From Nematostella vectensis (lineage: Eukaryota; Cnidaria; Anthozoa; Actiniaria; Edwardsiidae): DNA of 64,000 nucleotides. The stretch's first letter is position 1. Each line of letters opens with the position of its first letter. The DNA lies in NCBI RefSeq assembly GCF_932526225.1, contig NC_064038.1, positions 6,663,822-6,727,821 of the forward strand. Reading direction: 5' to 3'. The notes under the pieces were generated by a model. That model was not told the DNA's origin and made no database searches. It saw only the letters and a list, made by a program, of their open reading frames with translations. Below are positions 32,354 through 64,000 of this stretch, piece after piece. The position numbers were made by a program, and so were the translations under genes.

Positions 32354-32565
32354 TTCTTTTTTGTTCCCTTTTTGATCAGCATTGATATTATAATCTAGCT
32401 AGCTCTACAAAATGCACTGCTTGATAATCATCGAACAGTCGTCCCTCGGTAATCTGATTCCATTTTCATTTCCCTGTATTCGCTTTCACTTATAATCTTT
32501 TTTCAACTCTTACTTACTCTTCTCATGTTGAAGATGGCATTATTTGTTCTGTAAAAACGGTACAA

Positions 32566-32638
32566 GCCTCCGTAGTCTAATGGATATGACGTCGGCCTCC
32601 TAAGCCGAAGGTTGCGGGTTCAAGTCCCGTCGGGGGTG
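32566..32638 (+). tRNA. tRNA-Arg(CCT), copy 116
   Basis: G57A; equivalent to copy 22 without C6A. Confidence 0.9.
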
Positions 32639-32851
32639 TTCTTTTTTGTTCCCTTTTCGATCAGCATTGATATTATAATCTAGCTAGCTCTACAAAATGC
32701 ACTGCTTGATAATCATCGAACAGTCGTCCCTCGGTAATCTGATTCCATTTTCATTTCCCTGTATTCTCTTTCTCTCATAAAGTTTCTTTTAATTTCTACT
32801 CACTCTTCTCATGTTGAAGAGGGCATTATTTGTTCTTTGAAAACGGTACAA

Positions 32852-32924
32852 GCCTCCGTAGTCTAATGGATATGACGTCGGCCTCCTAAGCCGAAGGTTG
32901 CGGGTTCGAGTCCCGTCGGGGGTG
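32852..32924 (+). tRNA. tRNA-Arg(CCT), copy 117
   Basis: Identical to the consensus; equivalent to copy 23. Confidence 0.95.
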
Positions 32925-33135
32925 TTCTTACTTGTTCCCTTTTCGATCAGCATTGAAATTATAATCATCTAGCTAGCTCTACAAAATGCACTACTTAATA
33001 ATCGAACAGTCGTCCCTCGATAATCTTATTCCATTTTCAGTTCAATGTATTCGCGTTCACTTATGAACTTTTTTATTTCTTACTCACTCTTCTCATGTTG
33101 AATAGGGCATTATTTGTTCTGTGAAAACGTTACAA

Positions 33136-33208
33136 GCCTCCGTAGTCTAATGGATATGACAACGGCGGCCTAAGACGAAGGTTGCGGGTTCGAGTCCAGC
33201 CAGGGGTG
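33136..33208 (+). tRNA. tRNA-Arg(CCT)-like, copy 118, loop GGCCTAA
   Basis: Same changes as copy 24. Confidence 0.4.
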
Positions 33209-33419
33209 TTCTTCTTTGTTTCCTTTTCGATTAGCATTTATAGCAAAATCAAGCCTTCTCTACAAAATGTACTGCTTGATAATCGAACTATTATTCCTCC
33301 GTGATATGATTCCATTTTCATTTCCCTGCTTTCTCTTTCTCTTATGAAGTTTTTTTCTATTTCTTACTCACTCTTCTCATGTTGATAAGGGCATTATTTG
33401 TTCTGTGAAAACAGTACAA

Positions 33420-33492
33420 GCCTCCGTAGTCTATTGGATATGACGTCGTCCTCCTAAGCCGAAGGTTGCGGGTTCGAGTCCCGTCGTGGGTG
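33420..33492 (+). tRNA. tRNA-Arg(CCT), copy 119
   Basis: A15T, G30T and G68T; copy 91 lineage without C12T. Confidence 0.6.
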
Positions 33493-33700
33493 TTCTTTTT
33501 TTGTTCCCTTTTAGATCACCGTTGATAGCAAAGCCTACCTAGCTCTACAAAATGCACTGCTTAATAATCGAACAGTCGTCCCTCGATAATCTTATTCCAT
33601 TTTCAGTTCCCTGTATTCGCTTTCACTTATGAACTTTTTCATTTCCTACTCACTCTTCTCATGTTGAAAAGGGCATTATTTGTTCTGTGAAAACGGTCAA

Positions 33701-33773
33701 GCCTCAGTAGTCTAATGAATATGACGTCGTCCTGCTAAGCCGAAGGTTGCGGGTTCGAATCACGTCGGGGGTG
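33701..33773 (+). tRNA. tRNA-Arg-like with GCT anticodon, copy 120
   Basis: Same six changes as copy 92, at offset 7886. Confidence 0.45.
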
Positions 33774-33985
33774 TTCTTTATTGTTCCCTTTTCGATCAGC
33801 ATTGATAGCAAAACCTAGCTAGCTCTACAAAATGCACTGCTTGATATTCATCGAACAGTCATCCCTCGGTAATCTTATTCCTTTTTTTATTTCCCAGTAT
33901 TCGCTTTCACTTATGAACTTTTTCATTTCTTACTCACTCTTCTTATGTTGATAAGGACATTACTTGTTCTGTGAAAACGGTACAA

Positions 33986-34058
33986 GCCTCCGTAGTCTAA
34001 TGGATATGACGTCGGCCTCCTAATCCGAAGGTTGCGGGTACGAGTCCCGTCGTGGGTG
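33986..34058 (+). tRNA. tRNA-Arg(CCT), copy 121
   Basis: G39T, T55A and G68T; equivalent to copy 93. Confidence 0.5.
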
Positions 34059-34266
34059 TTCTTTTTTTGTTCCCTTTTCGATCACCGTTGATAGCAAAGC
34101 CTACCTAGCTCTACAAAATGCACTGCTTAATAATCGAACAGTCGTCCCTCGATAATCTTATTCCATTTTCAGTTCCCTGTATTCGCCTTCACTTATGAAC
34201 TTTTTCATTTCCTACTCACTCTTCTCATGTTGAAAAGGGCATTATTTGTTCTGTGAAAACTTTCAA

Positions 34267-34339
34267 GCCTCAGTAGTCTAATGAATATGACGTCGTCCTG
34301 CTAAGCCGAAGGTTGCGGGTTCGAATCACGTCGGGGGTG
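34267..34339 (+). tRNA. tRNA-Arg-like with GCT anticodon, copy 122
   Basis: Same six changes as copy 92; equivalent to copy 94. Confidence 0.45.
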
Positions 34340-34550
34340 TTCTTTTTTGTTCCCTTTTCGATCAGCATTGATAGCAAAACCTAGCTAGCTCTACAAAATG
34401 CACTGCTTGATATTCATCGAACAGTCATCCCTCGGTAATCTTATTCCTTTTTTATTTCCCAGTATTCGCTTTCACTTATGAACTTTTTCATTTCTTACTC
34501 ACTCTTCTTATGTTGATAAGGACATTATTTGTTCTGTGAAAACGATACAA

Positions 34551-34623
34551 GCATCCGTAGTCTAATGGATATGACGTCGGCCTCCTAAGCCGAAGGTTGC
34601 GGGTTCAAGTCCCGTCGGGGGTG
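34551..34623 (+). tRNA. tRNA-Arg(CCT), copy 123
   Basis: C3A and G57A; copy 95 lineage without G39A. Confidence 0.75.
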
Positions 34624-34836
34624 TTCTTTTTTGTTCCCTTTTCGATCAGCATTGATATTATAATCTAGCTAGCTCTACAAAATGCACTGCTTGATAATCG
34701 AACTATTATTCCTCCGTAATATGATTCCATTTTCATTTCCCTGATTTCTCTTTCTCTTATGAAGTTTTTTTTTTCATTTCTTACTTACTCTTCTCATGTT
34801 GAAGAGGGCATTATTTGTTCTGTAAAAACGGTACAA

Positions 34837-34909
34837 GACTCCGTAGTCTAATGGATATGACGTCGGCCTCCTAAGCCGAAGGTTGCAGGTTCGAGTCCCG
34901 TCGTGGGTG
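34837..34909 (+). tRNA. tRNA-Arg(CCT), copy 124
   Basis: C2A, G51A and G68T; two acceptor pairs and one T-stem pair weakened. Confidence 0.6.
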
Positions 34910-35116
34910 TTCTTTTTTTGTTCCCTTTTCGATCACCGTTGATAGCAAAGCCTACCTAGCTCTACAAAATGCACTGCTTGATAATCATCGAACAGTCATC
35001 CCTCGGTAATCTGATTCCATTTTCATTTCCCTGTATTCTCTTTCTTTCATAAAGTTTCTTTTAATTTCTACTCACTCTTCTCCTATTGAAGAGGGCATTA
35101 TTTATTCTGTGCCAAC

Positions 35117-35136
35117 GTCTAATGGATATGACGCCA
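35117..35136 (+). pseudogene. tRNA-Arg D-arm fragment
   Basis: GTCTAATGGATATGACGCCA, positions 10 to 29 only. It stops where ACGCCAG joins a second copy of the GGCATTATTTATTCTGTG flank, so it is one arm of a small local duplication. Confidence 0.8.
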
Positions 35137-35160
35137 GGGCATTATTTATTCTGTGCCAAA

Positions 35161-35224
35161 GTCTAATGGATATGACGTCGGCCTCCTAAGCCTAAGGTTG
35201 CGGGTTCGAGTCCCGTCGTGGGTG
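35161..35224 (+). pseudogene. tRNA-Arg(CCT) pseudogene, 5' acceptor strand missing
   Basis: Copy 125 begins at tRNA position 10 directly after GTGCCAAA, so the 5' acceptor strand is absent. The rest is near consensus, with G42T and G68T. Confidence 0.85.
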
Positions 35225-35433
35225 TTCTTTTTTTGTTCTCTTTTCGATCACCGTTGATAGCAAAGCCTACCTAGCTCTACAAAATGCACTGCTTAATAAT
35301 CGAACAGTCGTCCCTCGATAATCTTATTCCATTTTCAGTTCCCTATATTCGCGTTCACTTATGAACTTTTTCATTTCTTATTCACTCTTCTTATGTTGAA
35401 AAGGACATTATTTGTTCTGTGAAAACGGTACAA

Positions 35434-35506
35434 GCCTCCGTAGTCTAATGGATATGACGTCAGCCTCCTAAGCCGAAGGTTGCGGGTTCGAGTCCCGTCG
35501 GGGGTG
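35434..35506 (+). tRNA. tRNA-Arg(CCT), copy 126
   Basis: G29A; equivalent to copy 97. Confidence 0.88.
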
Positions 35507-35717
35507 TTCATTTTTGTTCCCTTTTCGAACAGCATCGATAGCAAAACCTAGCTAGTTCTACAAAATGCAATGCTTGATAATCATCGAACAGTCATCCCTC
35601 GGTAATCTTATTCCATTTTCATTTCCCAGTATTCGCTTTCACTTATGAACTTTTTCATTTCTTACTCACTCTTCTTATGTTGAAAAGGGCATTATTTGTT
35701 CTCTGAAAACGGTACAA

Positions 35718-35790
35718 GCCTCCGTAGTCTAATGGATATGACGTCGGCCTCCTAAGCCGAAGGTTGCTGGTTCGAGTCCCGTCAGGGGTG
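35718..35790 (+). tRNA. tRNA-Arg(CCT), copy 127
   Basis: G51T and G67A; copy 98 lineage plus a T-stem change. Confidence 0.7.
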
Positions 35791-36001
35791 TTCTTTTTTG
35801 TTCCCTTTTCGAACAGCATTGATAGCAAAACCTAGCTAGCTCTACAAAATGCACTGCTTGATAATCATCGAACAGTCATCCCTCGGTAATCTTATTCCAT
35901 TTTCATTTCCCAGTATTTGCTTTCACTTATGAACTTTTTCTTTTTTTACTCACTCTTCTCATGTTGAAGAGGGCATTATTTGTTCTGTGAAAACGGTACA
36001 A

Positions 36002-36074
36002 CCCTCCGTAGACTAATGGATATGACGTCGGCCTCCTAAGCCGAAGGTTGCGGGTTCTAGTCCCGTCGGGGGTG
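36002..36074 (+). tRNA. tRNA-Arg(CCT), copy 128, degenerate
   Basis: G1C, T11A and G57T. The first base and an A-box base are changed. Confidence 0.5.
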
Positions 36075-36277
36075 TTCTTATTTGTTCCCTTTTCGATCAG
36101 CATTAATAATCTAGCTAGCTCTACAAAATGCACTGCTTGATAATAAAACTGTCCTCCCTCGGTAATCTGATTCCATTTTCATTTCCCTGTATTCGCTTTC
36201 ACTTATGAACTTTTTCATTTCTTATTCACTCTTCTTATGTTGAAAAGGACATTATTTGTTCTCTGAAAACGGTACAA

Positions 36278-36350
36278 GCCTCCGTAGTCTAATGGATATG
36301 ACGTCAGCCTCCAAAGCCTAAGGTTGCGGGTTCGAGTCCCGTCGTGGGTG
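36278..36350 (+). tRNA. tRNA-Arg-like with CCA anticodon, copy 129
   Basis: G29A, T36A, G42T and G68T; equivalent to copy 96 at offset 9337. Confidence 0.5.
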
Positions 36351-36559
36351 TTCTTTTTTTGTTCTCTTTTCGATCACCGTTGATAGCAAAGCCTACCTAG
36401 CTCTACAAAATGCACTGCTTAATAATCGAACAGTCGTCCCTCGATAATCTTATTCCATTTTCAGTTCCCTATATTCGCGTTCACTTATGAACTTTTTCAT
36501 TTCTTATTCACTCTTCTTATGTTGAAAAGGACATTATTTGTTCTGTGAAAACGGTACAA

Positions 36560-36632
36560 GCCTCCGTAGTCTAATGGATATGACGTCAGCCTCCTAAGCC
36601 GAAGGTTGCGGGTTCGAGTCCCGTCGGGGGTG
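36560..36632 (+). tRNA. tRNA-Arg(CCT), copy 130
   Basis: G29A; equivalent to copy 97. Confidence 0.88.
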
Positions 36633-36843
36633 TTCATTTTTGTTCCCTTTTCGAACAGCATCGATAGCAAAACCTAGCTAGTTCTACAAAATGCAATGCT
36701 TGATAATCATCGAACAGTCATCCCTCGGTAATCTTATTCCATTTTCATTTCCCAGTATTCGCTTTCACTTATGAACTTTTTCATTTCTTACTTACTCTTC
36801 TTATGTTGAAAAGGGCATTATTTGTTCTCTGAAAACGGTACAA

Positions 36844-36916
36844 GCCTCCGTAGTCTAATGGATATGACGTCGGCCTCCTAAGCCGAAGGTTGCGGGTTCG
36901 AGTCCCGTCAGGGGTG
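36844..36916 (+). tRNA. tRNA-Arg(CCT), copy 131
   Basis: G67A; equivalent to copy 98. Confidence 0.8.
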
Positions 36917-37127
36917 TTCTTTTTTGTTCCCTTTTCGAACAGCATTGATAGCAAAACCTAGCTAGCTCTACAAAATGCACTGCTTGATAATCATCGAACA
37001 GTCATCCCTCGGTAATCTTATTCCATTTTCATTTCCCAGTATTTGCTTTCACTTATGAACTTTTTCTTTTTTTACTCACTCTTCTCATGTTGAAGAGGGC
37101 ATTATTTGTTCTGTGAAAACGGTACAA

Positions 37128-37199
37128 CCCTCCGTAGACTAATGATATGACGTCGGCCTCCTAAGCCGAAGGTTGCGGGTTCGAGTCCCGTCGGGGTTG
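37128..37199 (+). tRNA. tRNA-Arg(CCT), copy 132, D-loop deletion
   Basis: G1C, T11A, G71T and loss of one G of the D-loop GG, which removes the G18-G19 contact and breaks the A box. Probably inactive. Confidence 0.45.
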
Positions 37200-37402
37200 T
37201 TCTTATTTGTTCCCTTTTCGATCAGCATTAATAATCTAGCTAGCTTTACAAAATGCACTGCTTGATAATAAAACTGTCCTCCCTCGGTAATCTGATTCCA
37301 TTTTCATTTCCCTGTATTCGCTTTCACTTATGAACTTTTTCATTTCTTACTCACTCTTCTTATGTTGATAAGGACATTATTTGTTCTCTGAAAACGGTAC
37401 AA

Positions 37403-37475
37403 GCCTCCGTAGTCTAATGGATATGACGTCGGCCTCCTAAGCCGAAGGTTGCGTGTTCGAGTCCCGTCGGGGGTG
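37403..37475 (+). tRNA. tRNA-Arg(CCT), copy 133
   Basis: G52T only, breaking one T-stem pair. Confidence 0.75.
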
Positions 37476-37691
37476 TTCTTTTTTGTTCCCTTTTCGAACA
37501 GCATTGATAGCAAAACCTTGCTAGCTTTACAAAATGCACCGCTTGATAATCGAACTATCATTCCTCCGTAATATGATTCCATTTTCATTTCCCTGATTTC
37601 TCTTTCTCTTATGAAGTTTTTTTTTTTTTCATTTCTTACTTACTCTTCTCCTGTTGAAGAGGGCATTATTTATTCTGTGAAAACGGTACAA

Positions 37692-37764
37692 GCCTCCGTA
37701 GTTTAATGGATATGACGTCGGCCTCCTAAGCCGAAGGTTGCGGGTTCGAGTCCCGTCGGGGGTG
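37692..37764 (+). tRNA. tRNA-Arg(CCT), copy 134, last of the array
   Basis: C12T, giving a U-G D-stem pair. Followed by a T8 run. Confidence 0.88.
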
Positions 37765-38050
37765 TTCTTTTTTTTGTTCCCTATTCGATCAGCATCGATT
37801 GCAAATTACTTGATAAAAGAACAATTGCCCTACCGTTATCATATTTTCTTATAAATAAATAATATTTAGGATATTTTTGCATGAGATAAAGCCTCACATT
37901 CTGTTGAAAGAATTTTAAAGTAGTTTGGCGTGTTCGAGTCCTATTTTTCATACTATTGGTTTTGCTTATTTTAAAGTCCTCTTTTCTATCAATTCATTGA
38001 TCCGTTAAACCATTGATTCTCTGAAAAAGTATGAAGCAACTGAGGCGACG
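37765..38050. other. Array boundary with B-box relic
   Basis: The spacer pattern decays here. It begins like a normal unit (TTCGATCAGCAT becomes TTCGATCAGCATCGATTGC) and then loses similarity. At 37929-37942 GTGTTCGAGTCCT is a surviving B-box and T-loop fragment with no other tRNA parts, followed by a T5 run. It looks like an eroded last unit. The receptor gene must have its promoter in or near these 286 bp. Confidence 0.6.
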
Positions 38051-38152
38051 ATGCTTTTGAACTTGAAATTGTTTTTTCAAATCATTTTGACCCTTGCTAT
38101 TCTTCCGTTTTTAATATTTGATATTCTTGTGTCTATAACAATTGGTCCTGAG
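38051..38152 (+). CDS. Candidate first exon with signal peptide
   Basis: From an ATG at 38051 the frame encodes 34 residues: a short start with one lysine, then a long hydrophobic core (FFQIILTLAILPFLIF), then DILVSITIGPE. This looks like a secretory signal peptide. The exon would end in phase 0 at GAG|GTAATT. It joins in frame to an acceptor at 38287-38288 (CAG|GTT), which would start exon 1 at 38289. The better-looking acceptor at 38274-38275 needs a phase 2 donor, for which only a weak GT inside this exon is available. The start of the gene is therefore a reasoned guess. Confidence 0.5.
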
Positions 38153-38275
38153 GTAATTTATACGCAAGTTCTTTTTCTTTTTTGCCACACCTGTTTTGCG
38201 TTATTTTCCTTTCTTAATTTCATAATGCGACGAGTTCTTTAAACTCCACTCACCCAAACTATTGTTTAATTATAG

Positions 38276-61813
<23,538 letters not shown>

Positions 61814-62221
61814 TTATTATTACCATTGTCATCATATTCAAAATCATCATATCTTGATCAAGTTATCTACCATAAATTTCACGCAGTCATGTAGCAGCCC
61901 GCTTGTAAGGCCTAACAGGATTGGCTGGATTACCTCATTGTTCTATTGTATTCGCGTTCTATTGTTTTGTTTCACATTGTTTTGTCTGTGGTGTATCAAT
62001 CCAATCAGGCGAAATCTTCTGAGACCCATTTCACGATCATCATCATCATAACCATGTTGAGAGGCGTTTTTGTTTTAAGCTCCCTGATAATAGGCGGACG
62101 TGACTGCTGTGGCGACAGGAGCAAAAAATGGCAAAGTTCAAATTGTAATATTGTGTTAGCTTATATTTGTTTGATTTTTTTGCCTAGGGATTCATTGCGC
62201 AAGATAAAAAAATCGCCCAAT

Positions 62222-62227
62222 TTTATT
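62222..62227 (-). promoter_or_regulatory. Candidate polyadenylation signal of the FReD gene
   Basis: AATAAA on the - strand about 185 bp after the stop codon. Confidence 0.55.
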
Positions 62228-62411
62228 TAGGAATTTTTTTTTCATGATTTATGGAAACTTTGCTCGATCTTATCTCATGAACGGATCATCTACCAAAAAG
62301 TACGAAGGCTTATTTTGTTTTATATTACACAAGGAACCTCAAGCAAATGTAAGGTAATACAACCTTCCAATTTGAACTTTGTCTTTTTTGCTCCTTTCTA
62401 CTGTGGTTCTA

Positions 62412-62677
62412 TCAAGGGGTAAAACCCTTCGGTCGAATCTTCATTTCAGTGCGCTTCAAAGAGTAATAATAACCTTTCCATGCTAACCATATGACCCCCT
62501 CTCCAATTGGACAACTTCCGTTATAATAAAACCCATTAAGGTTTGATTGGTGGCAGTACAAATACCACCAGGCCCCTTTGTATCTCACAGCACAAGACGA
62601 GGGGAAAGAGTCGTTATCTTGGTCTTTTGTTGAGAATGGAGAACTGTCATGGCCTGCAAGAGAGTTTCCAGCTGTAC
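62412..62677 (-). CDS. FReD terminal exon
   Basis: After TCCCTCACAG the frame reads [50 protein letters not shown] and [20 protein letters not shown], then TGA at 62412-62414. DQDND is the expected calcium site, followed by the C-terminal disulphide. It needs a phase 1 upstream exon. Confidence 0.92.
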
Positions 62678-63584
62678 CTGTGAGGGATACAAATTATTTT
62701 CAAATACTATACGTTTCGAATCATGCAGATTAAAGAGCTCGAATAATGGCGATGGCGATGGGATGGCGGTGGTGGATGGTGGATGGTGGATGGCGGTGGT
62801 GGATGGTGATGGCGATGGCGATGGCGATGGCGATGGCGATGGCGATGGCGATGGCGATGGCGATGGCGATGGCGATGGCGATGGCGATGGCGATGGCGAT
62901 GGCGATGGCGATGGCGATGGCGATGGCGATGGCGATGGCGATGGCGATGGCGATGGCGATGGCGATGGCGATGGCGATAAACATGAAAATGATGATGATG
63001 ATGGAGGTTGTGGTGCTGATGATGCTGATTTTGATTACGAAGAAAAGGGGAAGCAGAAAGGTAATGATGTGAATAGAGCTAGATAGATTCGCTAGAATAC
63101 AGCATGGAGGTGGTGATGGCGATGGCGATGGCGATGGCGATGGCGATGGCGATGGCGATGGCGATGGCGATGGCGATGATGAAGGTTGTGGTGCTGATGA
63201 TGCTGATTTTGATTACGACGAAGAGGGGAAGCAGAAAGGTAATGATGTGAATAGAGCTAGATAGATTCGCTAGAATACAGCATCTACTTACCACTGTAAC
63301 CACCCACATTCTAGTCTATATTTGTCGGTCTCCGCCGCGACTGTAAAGTGACCGTACTGAGCATGCGCCGTCTCACCCACTTCAGCTTCCATGTCCACTC
63401 TAAGCTCGAAAGCGATCGCATTGGTCAGTCTGTGGATTCGGTCGAGGCCCAGCCAAAACTCTCCCTCTAGGCCACCAAACCCGTGTTTGTACTCGGTCCA
63501 GTTTCGATAGAAGTCAACTGAGCCATCTTGGCGTCTCTGGAACACAGTCCAGCCACCGCCAAGGGTGTCTTGGTCACAAAAGAT
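62412..63584 (-). CDS. Fibrinogen-related domain (FReD) gene, last two recognised exons
   Basis: Fibrinogen C-terminal domain split over 63292-63584 and 62412-62677, as in ficolins, tachylectins and tenascins. These are usually secreted lectins that bind acetylated sugars. All hallmark segments are present except a short stretch at the exon junction. The upstream part lies beyond an acceptor at 63585-63586, and no further exon is recognised up to 64000. It is convergent with the receptor gene; 598 bp separate the stop codons. Confidence 0.85.
62811..62978. repeat. GGCGAT hexamer array 1 (28 copies)
   Basis: 28 perfect GGCGAT units preceded by degenerate GGTGGAT repeats, in the FReD intron. 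Both strands stay open, giving false Asp-Gly and Ile-Ala proteins. Confidence 0.97.
63003..63283. repeat. Tandem duplication beside the hexamer arrays
   Basis: A 103-bp sequence at 63003-63105 is repeated at 63181-63283 (starts GGAGGTTGTGG and GAAGGTTGTGG, both end AATACAGCAT). With a hexamer array before each, this is a duplicated compound unit of unequal array length. Confidence 0.92.
63118..63177. repeat. GGCGAT hexamer array 2 (10 copies)
   Basis: Ten perfect units, the shorter twin of array 1. Confidence 0.97.
63292..63584 (-). CDS. FReD exon, N-terminal half of the domain
   Basis: After TTTTTATCTAG the frame reads [51 protein letters not shown] and [19 protein letters not shown], ending [10 protein letters not shown]. 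These are the classical FReD signatures. It starts in phase 0 and leaves by a strong donor CAGTG|GTAAGT in phase 2. Confidence 0.92.
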
Positions 63585-63901
63585 CTAGATAAAAATGGCT
63601 AAGTGGTTTAGTTATAATACCATCCAAAAAGAGCTACCGCTTGTACTCGAACTATATTGTTTTTCGTCTGTTTTGATGGCTCGCGTTTAACTATATTCAT
63701 TTGCATAATTCCTTATTCATCACTTATCATTGATAGAGTGGCTTTCACGAACTCGCGGCAAACCCTTTCGTTCATTTCGCACTAATACACTCTCTTTGTC
63801 GTTGCTGTCTTTTGTTTTGACTTGGCTACTACACTTTGGCTGTTTCAATTTGTTTCACGTGTTTATGAGGGCCACTCTATCAAATTAAATAGATACAATA
63901 C

Positions 63902-64000
63902 TTAGAGCCGCATTGTCTTCAGTTTACTTCCGGTCGATTACGTAACAATCTCCAATTATTTTTAGCGGAAAACGCGAAAAATATATTTCAAAATTGTGGA
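63902..64000. mobile_element. MITE, left part of copy 3
   Basis: AGCCGCATTGTCTTCAGTTT and the following 80 bp match the start of the elements at 51376 and 54078; the flank is TTAG instead of TTAA. Cut by the window end. Confidence 0.8.

Larger units (their letters stand above)
30858..33208 (+). repeat. Transposed nine-unit block of the tRNA array
   Basis: Nine units match, in order, the units at 4324 to 6602 at a constant offset of 26534. Both inserted-variant units (C2T, G23T) are present, so the source resembles block 1 rather than block 3. Confidence 0.85.
33420..34623 (+). repeat. Five-unit block duplicated from 25534 to 26737
   Basis: Five consecutive units, including two with a GCT anticodon, match the units at 25534, 25815, 26100, 26381 and 26665 at offset 7886. 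The copies differ by a few bases. Confidence 0.85.
1..37764 (+). repeat. Tandem array of tRNA-Arg(CCT) genes, 134 copies
   Basis: The unit is a 73-nt tRNA followed by a spacer of about 211 bp. The consensus folds as a cloverleaf: acceptor GCCTCCG with CGGGGGT, D stem GTC/GAC, anticodon stem TCGGC/GCCGA, loop CTCCTAA with anticodon CCT, T stem GCGGG/CCCGT, discriminator G. The body resembles animal tRNA-Arg(CCT), which reads AGG codons. Internal pol III boxes are visible: A box TAGTCTAATGG and B box GGTTCGAGTCC. A TTTT run in the motif CCCTTTTCG, about 20 nt after most tRNAs, is a plausible terminator, and many units also have a T5-T7 run directly after the gene. The 5' flank ending TGAAAACGGTACAA is strongly conserved. 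Substitutions below use tRNA positions 1-73 against this consensus. The left end is open. Confidence 0.97.

Noticed and set aside
45-37588. Numerous - strand open frames with the motif DGTRTRNLRLRRPTSYPLDYGG
   Set aside because: They are exact antisense readings of the tRNA-Arg genes. This peptide is a known artefact in protein databases. Frame conservation follows from tRNA conservation, not from protein selection.
1-37764. CRISPR-like array or mobile-element array
   Set aside because: Repeats of 73 nt with conserved 211-bp spacers fold as tRNAs with pol III boxes. Spacers are not unique, and the context is animal DNA.
62649-63086. Long Asp-Gly / Ala-Ile / Met-Ala repeat proteins
   Set aside because: All three are frames of the GGCGAT hexamer array, open on both strands because the 6-bp unit has no stop.

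Overview
This is eukaryotic, almost certainly invertebrate animal, DNA. The basis is a long intron-rich receptor gene built from animal extracellular modules (MAM, LDLa, pentraxin, CUB, LRR) and ending in a seven-helix domain of the relaxin-receptor (RXFP, type C LGR) kind. A fibrinogen-domain gene lies on the other strand, and there are LINE remnants, TTAA-flanked MITEs and many microsatellites. A cnidarian such as a sea anemone or coral fits the gene style, but that is an inference.

Region 1 (1 to about 37.8 kb) is one head-to-tail array of tRNA-Arg genes reading CCT, all on the + strand. It has 134 copies at about 284-bp spacing and starts before the window. Of these, 25 are identical to the consensus and the rest form recurring variant lineages. 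The lineages recur in the same order, so the array is made of multi-unit blocks copied at offsets of 7871, 9634, 7350 and 26534 bp, with nested 8-unit and 5-unit duplications and clean deletions. Some lineages have changed anticodons (CCG, GCT, CCA), lost U33, or damaged B boxes. Open frames on the - strand here are antisense readings of the tRNAs, not proteins.

Region 2 (about 38.0 to 61.8 kb, + strand) holds one gene of 34 exons plus a probable signal-peptide exon. It starts 287 bp after the last tRNA. All splice phases agree along the chain, giving about 2000 residues. The order is: unrecognised N-terminal module, MAM, two LDLa, one degenerate LDLa, Cys-rich linker, MAM, MAM, a fourth MAM interrupted by a whole pentraxin-like domain, CUB, LRR N-cap, eight 24-residue LRRs each on its own 72-bp exon, hinge, seven helices, long tail. 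The introns carry minisatellites, two full MITEs, two LINE remnants and a dispersed repeat pair.

Region 3 (62.4 to 63.6 kb, - strand) has the last two recognisable exons of a fibrinogen-related (FReD) protein, convergent with the receptor. Their intron holds a duplicated GGCGAT hexamer array. The splice phases of these two exons do not match, so a small exon is missing from this reading or the gene is damaged. A third MITE copy runs off the right edge.
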